64,000 bases of DNA from Anaerolineales bacterium (GTDB lineage: Bacteria; Chloroflexota; Anaerolineae; Anaerolineales; Villigracilaceae). The notes under the pieces are model-generated. The model saw nothing but the letters and a program-made list of their open reading frames with translations, ran no database searches and was not told the origin of the DNA. Below are positions 26,566-34,082 of this stretch, one piece after another (position 1 is the first letter of the stretch; each line of letters starts with the position of its first letter). Where the stretch lies: positions 50,703 through 114,702 of the forward strand of contig JAFGMV010000049.1 in the NCBI GenBank assembly GCA_016927315.1, written 5' to 3'. The position numbers and the translations under genes are program-made.

Positions 26566-27729
26566 GTGGATGCAATTACCCGTTTGAAACTCCTTAGTTC
26601 ACAAACTACCTTCGAGGTGGATGCCGAGAACAGCCTGCGGTCTGCACTGCCTCCACCAACAGGCTGCCTTGAGCAAAAAGCCAGGGGATTGCTTGTGCAC
26701 CCGGCTGTTTTGCCAAACGGTGGACGTATCCAACTGCTCAAGTCGATGCTTACCTCGGCCTGTGAGCGGGACTGCTATTATTGCCCTTTTCGATCCGGTC
26801 GGGATTTCCAACGTGCGACCTTTAAACCGGATGACTTTGCCAGGGTCTTCATGGAGCTGCACAGGCGAGGTGTCGTTGAAGGCCTGTTCTTCAGCTCAGG
26901 AGTGGCCGGTGGAAGTATTCGCACACAAGACCAGATGCTGGATACAGCCGAGATATTAAGATACAAACTGGGATACAGGGGATACCTGCACTTGAAGATC
27001 ATGCCCGGTGCAGAAAAAGACCAGGTTTTACGCAGTATGCAGCTGGCCGACCGGGTTTCAGTTAACCTGGAAGCGCCAAACACAGAGCGTTTGCAGCGCC
27101 TTGCTCCGCACAAAGCGTTCCTTGATGAACTGGTGACCCGCCTGGGTTGGGTTGAAGAAATCCGGAAAAGTAAACCTGCCTACCTGGGTTGGAATGGCCG
27201 CTGGCCTTCGTCAACCACTCAATTTGTGGCAGGAGGCGCTGGCGAAAGCGACCTCGAACTCTTGCAGACGACCGAGTTCATGTACTCGAAACTCGGCCTC
27301 AAACGAACCTATTTTATGGCCTTTAAACCTGTTCCAGGGACTCCCATGGAGGCGCAGCCTCCCACACCTCCTGTACGAGAACTTCGCCTGTACCAGGCAT
27401 CCTATTTGTTACGCGACTATGGATTCAGTATGGAAGAAATGCCATTTACCCGGAGCGGGGACCTGCCCTTGAACGTTGATCCCAAACAAGCCTGGGCACA
27501 GCTTTACCTGGCCCACTCCCCCATCGAGATTAACCAGGCTGGACGCAGTGAACTCATGCGTATTCCCGGTATTGGTCAGAAAACAGCGGACGCGATCATC
27601 AGAGCCCGTCGTTTTCACACACTGCGGGAGATATCAATGCTCAGGAAATTGGGTGCAGTTACCGAACGCGCGGCGCCGTATATCCTGCTGGACGGCAGGA
27701 AGGCAGAGTACCAACCGGCATTGTTTTAA
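26566..27729 (+). CDS. Radical SAM protein with C-terminal helix-hairpin-helix
   Basis: A 387-residue enzyme. The radical SAM cluster motif is C-E-R-D-C-Y-Y-C (Cys66, 70, 73), preceded by L-K-S-M-L-T-S-A; F-S-S-G-V-A-G-G-S and the K-I-M-P-G-A strand follow. A DNA-binding HhH segment, E-L-M-R-I-P-G-I-G-Q-K-T-A-D-A-I, lies near residues 328-343. This matches my memory of the putative DNA modification/repair radical SAM family (TIGR03916), usually next to a DUF4130/uracil-glycosylase-like partner. That partner is not adjacent here. The start is GTG, supported by the leaderless promoter and by homology beginning a few residues later. Confidence 0.85.
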   Translation: MDAITRLKLLSSQTTFEVDAENSLRSALPPPTGCLEQKARGLLVHPAVLPNGGRIQLLKSMLTSACERDCYYCPFRSGRDFQRATFKPDDFARVFMELHRRGVVEGLFFSSGVAGGSIRTQDQMLDTAEILRYKLGYRGYLHLKIMPGAEKDQVLRSMQLADRVSVNLEAPNTERLQRLAPHKAFLDELVTRLGWVEEIRKSKPAYLGWNGRWPSSTTQFVAGGAGESDLELLQTTEFMYSKLGLKRTYFMAFKPVPGTPMEAQPPTPPVRELRLYQASYLLRDYGFSMEEMPFTRSGDLPLNVDPKQAWAQLYLAHSPIEINQAGRSELMRIPGIGQKTADAIIRARRFHTLREISMLRKLGAVTERAAPYILLDGRKAEYQPALF

Positions 27730-27869
27730 TGGTCTACTGGACGACCTGGAAAAAGGCGACTCTTCAACCGGTGAGCCGCCAGCGCTTTTACTCATCTCGA
27801 AATTCCTGTCAAAGGACATTAATAAGTGTAAAATAACCGCAACGCACAATAAAGTACGCTGGAGACACA

Positions 27870-28640
27870 ATGCGCCCAATACTTTTCTCTCTCGGGGAAC
27901 TGCAGATCAGGTCATCGATGACCTTTCTGATACTAGGGATCATCACCGGCATCCTGGTCGGCAGGAAGGAAATCCTGAGAATAGGGTTTCCCATGCGGAT
28001 GTTCCATTTTTTCTGGATATCCGTGATCCCGTTGGGTATTTTGTTTGGAATGATAAACAGCCTGATATTCAACATGGGTTTCCTGGACGCAATCAAAAAC
28101 CTCGGACGCACATTCTCGAGCGGGCTGGTTTCTTTTGGGGCCATCGCCGCCATCCTCGTGTGGGGCTATCTTTTCTCCAGGATATTTAAGTCCGGAGTCT
28201 CCACCGGTCAAATTCTGGATACCATCGCACTGGTACTTCCGGTAATTATTGGCATCTACCGTATCGGTTGTCTTCTGACAGGCTGCTGCTACGGCCTCGA
28301 AACGAATGGCTTCCTGGGTGTATACCTTCCCAATGTGACAGGCAAGTGGGCTTACCGGTATCCAACCCAAATCATGTTGATGGTTTTCAACCTGGGCCTG
28401 TTTTTCTGGTTATGGATGCGCCGCAAAAACACACTCTTCGACGGCAGCCTGGTGCTGCAGTATCTATTCATTTACTCGGCAGGAAGATTGGTCATTGATT
28501 CGGTGCGCGATCTCCCTCGCATTCTGGGTCCGTTCAGCCTGCACCAACTAACAGCAATGGCTATGCTGCTGGTCTCAGGGTATATCTTTGCCGAACTGTG
28601 GCTTGAATACCGGGTTAACAAGAATTCAAGCACACCATAA
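27870..28640 (+). CDS. Prolipoprotein diacylglyceryl transferase-like membrane protein
   Basis: A 256-residue integral membrane protein with about seven helices. Y-R-I-G-C-L-L-T-G-C-C-Y-G and R-Y-P-T-Q match the Lgt family, which attaches diacylglycerol to lipoprotein cysteines. The segment that carries the His-Gly-Gly of canonical Lgt reads S-S-G-L-V-S-F-G-A, lacking the His. It may be a divergent lipid transferase or act on another substrate. GGAGAC lies before the ATG. It precedes a gene for a lipoprotein, an obvious client. Confidence 0.7.
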   Translation: MRPILFSLGELQIRSSMTFLILGIITGILVGRKEILRIGFPMRMFHFFWISVIPLGILFGMINSLIFNMGFLDAIKNLGRTFSSGLVSFGAIAAILVWGYLFSRIFKSGVSTGQILDTIALVLPVIIGIYRIGCLLTGCCYGLETNGFLGVYLPNVTGKWAYRYPTQIMLMVFNLGLFFWLWMRRKNTLFDGSLVLQYLFIYSAGRLVIDSVRDLPRILGPFSLHQLTAMAMLLVSGYIFAELWLEYRVNKNSSTP

Positions 28641-28748
28641 CCAACAGCTGCAGCCAGTTTGATCGTGATAGCCTTCCAGGGGGATAGCAATCAAGACCAG
28701 GAATCAGTATAATGGAATAGACATTAAGTCTTGAGAGAGGAGGCGAGA

Positions 28749-30461
28749 ATGAAATCCCCGTTCCTGCGTATGGTAGGAGGGGTGGGAGTAATGATTTTGC
28801 TGGCAGGTTGTAGACTGCCGGAGACAACGCAGCCTGAACGACCCCCTGAAGACGAAGCACAGGAAACCCAACCAGCCCAGGCTGGAAACCTGGACGAAGA
28901 AGCCCGGGTGTTGGATGTTGACGAAACCATCCCAGAGCTGGGCAGCTGGATGTATTGGTTCGACAACAGCATCCTGGTTTATATCCCCGCCGGGGAATTT
29001 GCAGCCGGAGACTCCCAGTTCGAAGATAACCCGCCGCACACAACAACCCTCAGCGCCTATTGGATCTATCGTAACCCGGTAACCAACGATATGTACCGGC
29101 AGTGTGTTATGGCCGGCGCCTGTGAAGAACCGGCGACAGAGCCGCCCTACGAGGATGTGTTTGACCCCGATCGAGCTGACCACCCGGTAGTCGGCGTCGA
29201 CTGGGAAAAAGCCTGGGCCTACTGCCAGTGGATGAGCGCTGAACTGCCGACAGAAGCCCAATGGGAAAAAGCTGCCCGCGGCGCTAATGGCAATCCCTAC
29301 CCCTGGGGAAATGATGAACCGAACTGCAGCTACCTCAATTATCTGGGTTGCGTCGGTGACACAACCCCCGCTCAGGAATATTATCCCGAAGGATTAAGCG
29401 ATTACAAATTGATGGACATGGCGGGCAACACCTTTGAGTGGACCCGGGATTGGTACCAGGAAGATTACTCGGCCACTGCCCCGGAGACGAACCCGGCCGG
29501 ACCGGAAACGGGATTATACCGCTCCATCCGCAGCAGCGGCTTCAACAGCGGCCTTGATATTCTACACCTGGCGCACCGCGCCTACCTGCAGCCGGAGAAG
29601 TACCGCGAAGACCTCGGATTCCGCTGTGTCGTTACCGAACCATCCCATTTTGCCCCATACTGTGAGCAGGTCGCCTATATACCCGGCGAAAACAAAGGAC
29701 CCGGCGATCCCCCACCTGGCTCTCCGGACCTGAATGAACACCAGATTCCTGACTGCGAAACAGACGAACTGCTGTTTTCAGTCGGCAGCTATTGTTATGA
29801 CCAGGCAAGCCAATTAGGAGGCGCTTCGGTCAATTATTCCGGCGCCCTGCAGAGTGTCACCGGCGCCAGCTGCGACAGCGGAAATCCAATGGGCTGCTGG
29901 GGACCCGAGAATTCATCTTTCGAGGTTACCCTGTGCGCCGAATGCCAGAACTGGGTACCCCCGAATTATCAAAACCCATCCTGTGATCCCGGATACACCC
30001 TGGTAGACGATAAATGTATCTTCTATGGTATCCCGCCCATCCCGGCGACGACCTGCCCGGCCGGCTGGTTTCTGGACATGGACGGGTACTGCAAACCCTG
30101 GTGTGTTCCGGTCGACCCGGACTGCCCCCAGGGTTTCCAATACAATCCAGCCTCCCAATGCTGTGAAGCGACATTTATCGAGCCGTCCGGCGGGTGGGCG
30201 GGCATTCCGGGCGCCCAGTATTCGTCCTGCCCAATCGGATATGACTATCTATCGCCGCCCGGGATCTGCGTGTACGAAGGACAATGGGTCACCGGCCAGA
30301 GCTGCCAGAGTTTCACCGGACAGTTGGGGAACTGCCGGGACCAGACAAACGGTAAATGCAGCAATCCGGGACAATACAGTTCCCAATCCGCCTGTGAAGC
30401 AGCCGGCTGTAAATGGACACCCAGCCCGACTGGCGGCGGCGGCGGTTCCTGCGGTTATTGA
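28749..30461 (+). CDS. Cys-rich lipoprotein with formylglycine-generating-enzyme (SUMF1-like) domain
   Basis: A 570-residue lipoprotein; the signal peptide ends in L-L-A-G-C (Cys21), followed by an acidic Pro-rich linker. Residues about 75-300 form an FGE-sulfatase (C-type-lectin-like) domain: Y-I-P-A-G-E-F, H-P-V-V-G-V-D-W, A-Y-C-Q-W, E-L-P-T-E-A-Q-W-E-K-A-A-R-G, G-N-P-Y-P-W-G-N, D-M-A-G-N-T-F-E-W-T and G-F-R-C-V. The C-terminal 270 residues hold about two dozen cysteines in short C-x(n)-C spacings, suggesting a disulfide-bonded surface module. The copper-binding Cys pair of true FGE is not evident, so a ligand-binding role is likely. ATG 28749 after GGAGGCGAGA is preferred over TTG 28731. 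A terminator follows. Confidence 0.8.
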   Translation: MKSPFLRMVGGVGVMILLAGCRLPETTQPERPPEDEAQETQPAQAGNLDEEARVLDVDETIPELGSWMYWFDNSILVYIPAGEFAAGDSQFEDNPPHTTTLSAYWIYRNPVTNDMYRQCVMAGACEEPATEPPYEDVFDPDRADHPVVGVDWEKAWAYCQWMSAELPTEAQWEKAARGANGNPYPWGNDEPNCSYLNYLGCVGDTTPAQEYYPEGLSDYKLMDMAGNTFEWTRDWYQEDYSATAPETNPAGPETGLYRSIRSSGFNSGLDILHLAHRAYLQPEKYREDLGFRCVVTEPSHFAPYCEQVAYIPGENKGPGDPPPGSPDLNEHQIPDCETDELLFSVGSYCYDQASQLGGASVNYSGALQSVTGASCDSGNPMGCWGPENSSFEVTLCAECQNWVPPNYQNPSCDPGYTLVDDKCIFYGIPPIPATTCPAGWFLDMDGYCKPWCVPVDPDCPQGFQYNPASQCCEATFIEPSGGWAGIPGAQYSSCPIGYDYLSPPGICVYEGQWVTGQSCQSFTGQLGNCRDQTNGKCSNPGQYSSQSACEAAGCKWTPSPTGGGGGSCGY

Positions 30462-30477
30462 AATATTGAAATGCAGT

Positions 30478-30515
30478 AAAAAAGGCAGCGGCGATTTCTT
30501 GCGCACTGCCTTTTT
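30478..30515. terminator. Bidirectional terminator between converging genes
   Basis: A-run plus GGCAG (to 30488) pairs with CTGCC plus T-run (30506-30515). The A/T flanks make it work on both strands, closing the FGE lipoprotein gene and the DUF11-type gene. Confidence 0.85.
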
Positions 30516-30527
30516 CTTGTTCATTCA

Positions 30528-31709
30528 CTACATGTTACATTCCGGCCAAGGTTCACATTCATGCTCAGGCTCAGGCTCAGGCTCAGGCAGTTTTGGCGGC
30601 GGCGGCTGGAAAAACACATCTGTGCAGGTCGTACTCGAAGTTACCGATCCCCCAAAATACTGGGCAGTGATAGAAGCACAGTTATTGAGCATTCTCTCAA
30701 GGTCTGAAAACTGTACGGTGTAATACCCCGTACACACCAGAGATTCGCCGGGCTTCAAAGAAGCGGTCGGACAGCTCCATTGATCCAGCATCGAATCGTG
30801 CAGTTCAAACGGCGGTTCGAGATACACATTTCCAGTATTGGTTACCTCAAACAGAAAGGTAATGAGAGTACCGGATCGGGTAAAAGAGGTCGGCTCTGCC
30901 GATTTGGTCAGTTCCACGGCAGGACGTAATTGCAGTTCTATCGTTGCGGAATCTTCAGCAGCGGCGCCTCCTATACTGGCGGAGGCGTGGTTGGTGATTT
31001 TCCCGGCCACGACATCTTCCATGGTGGTTGTGTATTTTGCCACACACTCAAGGCTGGCTCCGATTTCCAGGCCGCCTCCCGGGCAGGACACATCGACCAT
31101 ATCGTCACTGATCGTAATCGAACCGCTCAGGGGAAGATCACCGGTATTTGTCACTTCGTAAGTATATGAGATTATTTCACCAGGTCCCATAAAGGCATTT
31201 GGGCTGGCCGTCTTCTTCAGCTCAATCGAAGGCAGCGCGGCCTGTACCAGGGTGATGGTCTTGCTTGTACTTGCCGAGGCATTATAGTATTGGCTGTCAC
31301 ATCCACTCGAATCACGATACACTCCCGTAACCGAAGCCTGATTGACCACCTGTCCGGCCGCAACATCATCATCGGTGATCACATAGGAACCGGTGCAGGT
31401 CATAGATGAATTATTCCCACTTCTCCCACAACCCGAAACATTTAAGGCATTTTTAGGGCACGAGACATCCACAAGGTCATCGGTAACCTGTATAGATTCC
31501 ATATCATACCCAGATGTGTTGGTCACTGTGTAGGTATAGGTAATCACTTCACCTGCCTGCGAAAATTCTGCCGGACTGGCATCTTTTGTAATCTGGACAT
31601 TGTCGTCATACAATGGTTTGGCCTGATCCCGGTGGACAGACACACTGGCCATTAAAACAATAAAAACCAAACCTGAAAACAGAATGATACGCCCATTTCG
31701 ATCAGTCAA
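30528..31709 (-). CDS. Secreted protein with three DUF11-type repeats
   Basis: A 393-residue exported protein: a signal peptide (residues 7-25, I-I-L-F-S-G-L-V-F-I-V-L-M-A-S-V-S-V), then three beta-sandwich repeats of the DUF11/DUF7507 kind, each with K-(D/T/S)-A-x-P, I-(T/S)-Y-T-Y-x-V-T-N-T-G, (D/S)-D-x-x-V-D-V-S-C-P and a C-x-x-x-Y-x-(I/V/T) strand. It ends in a P-E-P-E-P-E-P-E tail followed by cysteines. The start is TTG with AGGAGG five bases before it; the nearby ATG hits a stop after one codon. Probably a cell-surface structural protein. It converges on the FGE lipoprotein gene. Confidence 0.8.
   Translation of the reverse strand: MTDRNGRIILFSGLVFIVLMASVSVHRDQAKPLYDDNVQITKDASPAEFSQAGEVITYTYTVTNTSGYDMESIQVTDDLVDVSCPKNALNVSGCGRSGNNSSMTCTGSYVITDDDVAAGQVVNQASVTGVYRDSSGCDSQYYNASASTSKTITLVQAALPSIELKKTASPNAFMGPGEIISYTYEVTNTGDLPLSGSITISDDMVDVSCPGGGLEIGASLECVAKYTTTMEDVVAGKITNHASASIGGAAAEDSATIELQLRPAVELTKSAEPTSFTRSGTLITFLFEVTNTGNVYLEPPFELHDSMLDQWSCPTASLKPGESLVCTGYYTVQFSDLERMLNNCASITAQYFGGSVTSSTTCTDVFFQPPPPKLPEPEPEPEHECEPWPECNM
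30563..30586. repeat. Four tandem GCTCAG hexamers
   Basis: Four exact copies encode the Pro-Glu tail of the DUF11-type protein on the minus strand. Copy-number change would keep the frame and only vary the tail length. Confidence 0.9.
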
Positions 31710-31878
31710 AACATCCTCCTCTCATATTTAAAAAAACGGTGATATTAACAAATCGCCTACGAAAGTCATCATCTAAATATTGATTTTTTTATACCCCCCA
31801 AAGCCACTTCAGTATTTTACTATATCGATGTCATTAAAGACAACAATGTCAAGAGAGTCGTGTTCTTCCCACCTGGTC

Positions 31879-31884
31879 TATAAT
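31879..31884 (+). promoter_or_regulatory. -10 box of the tandem MerR gene (leaderless)
   Basis: TATAAT ends seven bases before the ATG at 31892, so transcription should start at the start codon; no ribosome binding site is present. No strong -35 hexamer is seen at 16-18 bases. The remaining part of the 182-base gap holds only the ribosome binding site of the DUF11-type gene on the other strand. Confidence 0.55.
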
Positions 31885-31891
31885 TGAAGAT

Positions 31892-32653
31892 ATGGATGCC
31901 TCCCGTTATTTGCGCACTTCTGAACTGGCCAGGGCTGCCGGTATCCATCCCAATACAGTCCGCCTGTATGAAGAATGGGGACTGCTGCCGCCGGTCGAAC
32001 GCAATCCTTTCAACAACTACCGTCGCTATACACACAGGCACCTCGACCAACTCCTGCTGGTCCGATCAGCCCTGCAGTTCACCCTGCTCGGGGGTGCGAT
32101 CCGCGCCTCTGCCTATGAGATCATCGAAGAAGGCGTCCAGGGGAATCATGGGGGTGCGCTCGAACTGGCCTATAAACTGCTGGCGCAAATCCTTTCAGAG
32201 CAGACCCAGGCCGAGGCGGCTGTGAACTTCCTTGAACGTTGGGCGGCAGGGACCCCCACAGAACCGCCCCGGCAGCCCCTGCGGATCGGGGATACCGCCC
32301 GCCTGCTGGAAGTCAGTATCGATCAACTTCATAACTGGGAGCGCAACGGCCTCATCCAGACACCGCGCGATCCGCACAACGGGTACCGGCAGTATGGTCC
32401 GGACGAGATCGGCCGCCTACGGGTGATCCGCATGCTGCTGCGCGCCCGCTATAGTACAATGTCCATCCTGCGCATGTTCACAAAACTGGATGCCGGGGAA
32501 AAGCAAGACCTGCGCACATCTTTAGATACACCCGAATCGGATGAAGATGTGCTCTACGTTACCGACCACTGGCTGACCACCCTGGCAGAACTGGAACAGG
32601 CAGCGCGCGCACTGGTAAAACAGATCGAAACACTGCTCGCCCAAAAAAACTGA
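31892..32653 (+). CDS. Tandem-domain MerR family transcription regulator
   Basis: A 253-residue protein with two MerR DNA-binding heads. The first (residues 6-75) reads L-R-T-S-E-L-A-R-A-A-G-I-H-P-N-T-V-R-L-Y-E-E-W-G-L-L-P-P-V-E-R, with Y-R-R-Y-T; the second (about 129-195) reads L-R-I-G-D-T-A-R-L-L-E-V-S-I-D-Q-L-H-N-W-E-R-N-G-L-I, with Y-R-Q-Y. A helical stretch links them and a short helical tail follows, so there is no large ligand domain. Two copies of an A-A-C-C-C-T/A-G-G-G-T-T dyad lie just downstream before the peptidase and uvrA genes, suggesting a local regulon. Confidence 0.85.
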   Translation: MDASRYLRTSELARAAGIHPNTVRLYEEWGLLPPVERNPFNNYRRYTHRHLDQLLLVRSALQFTLLGGAIRASAYEIIEEGVQGNHGGALELAYKLLAQILSEQTQAEAAVNFLERWAAGTPTEPPRQPLRIGDTARLLEVSIDQLHNWERNGLIQTPRDPHNGYRQYGPDEIGRLRVIRMLLRARYSTMSILRMFTKLDAGEKQDLRTSLDTPESDEDVLYVTDHWLTTLAELEQAARALVKQIETLLAQKN

Positions 32654-32739
32654 CCGGGCACCCCCCCGGCCGCTGCAATCACTGTGCGGGCGTTTCCCTG
32701 TTCCCGGCTTGCTTTGGGACTCTTTTCTTGTTATGCTCT

Positions 32740-32764
32740 AACCCTCCATTTGCATACCAGGGTT
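32740..32764 (+). promoter_or_regulatory. MerR-type operator copy 1
   Basis: AACCCTCCATTTGCATACCAGGGTT is one base pattern: AACCCT at 32740-32745 and AGGGTT at 32759-32764 separated by 13 bases. It repeats almost exactly 95 bases downstream. The dyad resembles MerR-family drug-regulator sites that begin ACCCTCC. Confidence 0.6.
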
Positions 32765-32834
32765 TTACTTTTTTTCTCCAAAAATTACTCCCCGTCAGCC
32801 GATTTGAAGGGCATTATTTTACTGATTCACCCAT

Positions 32835-32866
32835 AACCCTCCATTAGCACACCAGGGTTGTAGAAT
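32835..32866 (+). promoter_or_regulatory. MerR-type operator copy 2 with -10 box
   Basis: AACCCT (32835-32840) and AGGGTT (32854-32859) flank a 13-base spacer that differs from copy 1 at two positions. TAGAAT at 32861-32866 follows directly, so the dyad occupies the promoter spacer as MerR activators need. The ATG of the peptidase is 14 bases further, giving a very short leader. Confidence 0.65.
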
Positions 32867-32880
32867 GAGAATAAACCAAA

Positions 32881-34047
32881 ATGGAGGCTTACTTGAATTC
32901 GACTCTCTATCATCACCTGCAAACCCTGATCAGCTTTGGCTCGCGTGTGATCGCTTCACCGGGCAACCAGGCAGCCGCCGATTATATCCGGGATGTCTTT
33001 ACCAGGGCCGGGCTGGAGGTTGAAGAGCAGTCCTATGCCTGCACCGCATGGGAGCACGAGGCAACCAGCCTGGAACAGGGCGACTGTAAACTGGCCTGTA
33101 CCTCCAACGCCTTCTCACTGCCCTGTGAGGTAACCGCGCAAATCGTCCCGGTGGGTTCGGTCGCGGAACTTGAACGGGTACCTGCTGCAGGCCAGGTGCT
33201 TTTCCTGTATGGAGACCTGACACGCGTCCCCCTGGCCTGTAAATCCTGGTTCCTGAAAGATGAGCGCAGCCAGCACATACTCGATCTTCTTGAAAGCCTC
33301 CAACCGGCTGCCCTGCTCTCTCCCCCCACCGCCACAGATTATTACGGCCAGTTCACCGAGGATTGGGAACTGGATATCCCGGCGGCGACAGTTCCTCCGG
33401 CGGCGGCCCTGCACCTGCTGCAGAATCCGGAGCAGCCCGTCTTCTTGGAAATCGTTTGCGCACGCAAACCGGGAACAGCCCGGAATATTGTCGGACGCCG
33501 TGGGGACCTTTCCGGAGGGCGGCTGGTCATCTGCGCGCATTTCGACACCAAGATCAACACTCCCGGTGCAACCGACAACGGCACGGGCGCCGCTGCACTG
33601 CTCAACCTGGCCGAAACCCTCCCGGACGACCTCCCGTTCGGGCTTGAATTCGTGGCCTTCAATAGCGAAGAATATCTGCCGATTGGAGACGATGAATACA
33701 TCCGCCGGGCAGGAAACGACTTCGACCAGGTTCTGGCCTGCATCAATATCGATGGAGCCGGTGCAGCCCTGGGGTCCAACAACATCACCGCAATCGCCTG
33801 TGAGGCCGGTCTGGAAGACCGCCTCCGGTCTGTGCTCACAACATTCCCGGGCGTAGTCTGGACCGATCCCTGGCCGGAAAGCAACCACTCCACCTTTTCA
33901 TTCCGGGGCATCCCCGCCATCCCAATCGGCGCCAGCGGCGTCCGCGGGTTGGCTCATTCCATTGACGATACCATCGAACAGGTCAGCCCGGCCAGGCTAA
34001 ACGAAGTGGTTGCCCTGGTAACAGAAGTGGTAAAGATTTTTCGGTAA
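32881..34047 (+). CDS. M28 family zinc aminopeptidase
   Basis: A 388-residue cytoplasmic metallopeptidase. The M28 ligands appear in order: H in C-A-H-F-D-T-K, D in [12 protein letters not shown], the catalytic E-E in F-N-S-E-E-Y, D in I-N-I-D-G-A-G, and the final H in G-L-A-H-S-I-D-D. An N-terminal segment of about 100 residues with an inserted PA-like region lies before the catalytic core. No signal peptide, so it acts on internal peptides. It is the first gene behind the MerR-type operator and is followed by the UvrA-like gene after 35 bases. Confidence 0.85.
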   Translation: MEAYLNSTLYHHLQTLISFGSRVIASPGNQAAADYIRDVFTRAGLEVEEQSYACTAWEHEATSLEQGDCKLACTSNAFSLPCEVTAQIVPVGSVAELERVPAAGQVLFLYGDLTRVPLACKSWFLKDERSQHILDLLESLQPAALLSPPTATDYYGQFTEDWELDIPAATVPPAAALHLLQNPEQPVFLEIVCARKPGTARNIVGRRGDLSGGRLVICAHFDTKINTPGATDNGTGAAALLNLAETLPDDLPFGLEFVAFNSEEYLPIGDDEYIRRAGNDFDQVLACINIDGAGAALGSNNITAIACEAGLEDRLRSVLTTFPGVVWTDPWPESNHSTFSFRGIPAIPIGASGVRGLAHSIDDTIEQVSPARLNEVVALVTEVVKIFR

Positions 34048-34082
34048 GTAAATCACCTGTTCCCTTTTCTGCAGGATAAAAA

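Noticed and set aside
30563..30586. Phase-variable repeat
   Set aside because: The six-base unit cannot shift the reading frame, so it can only change tail length.
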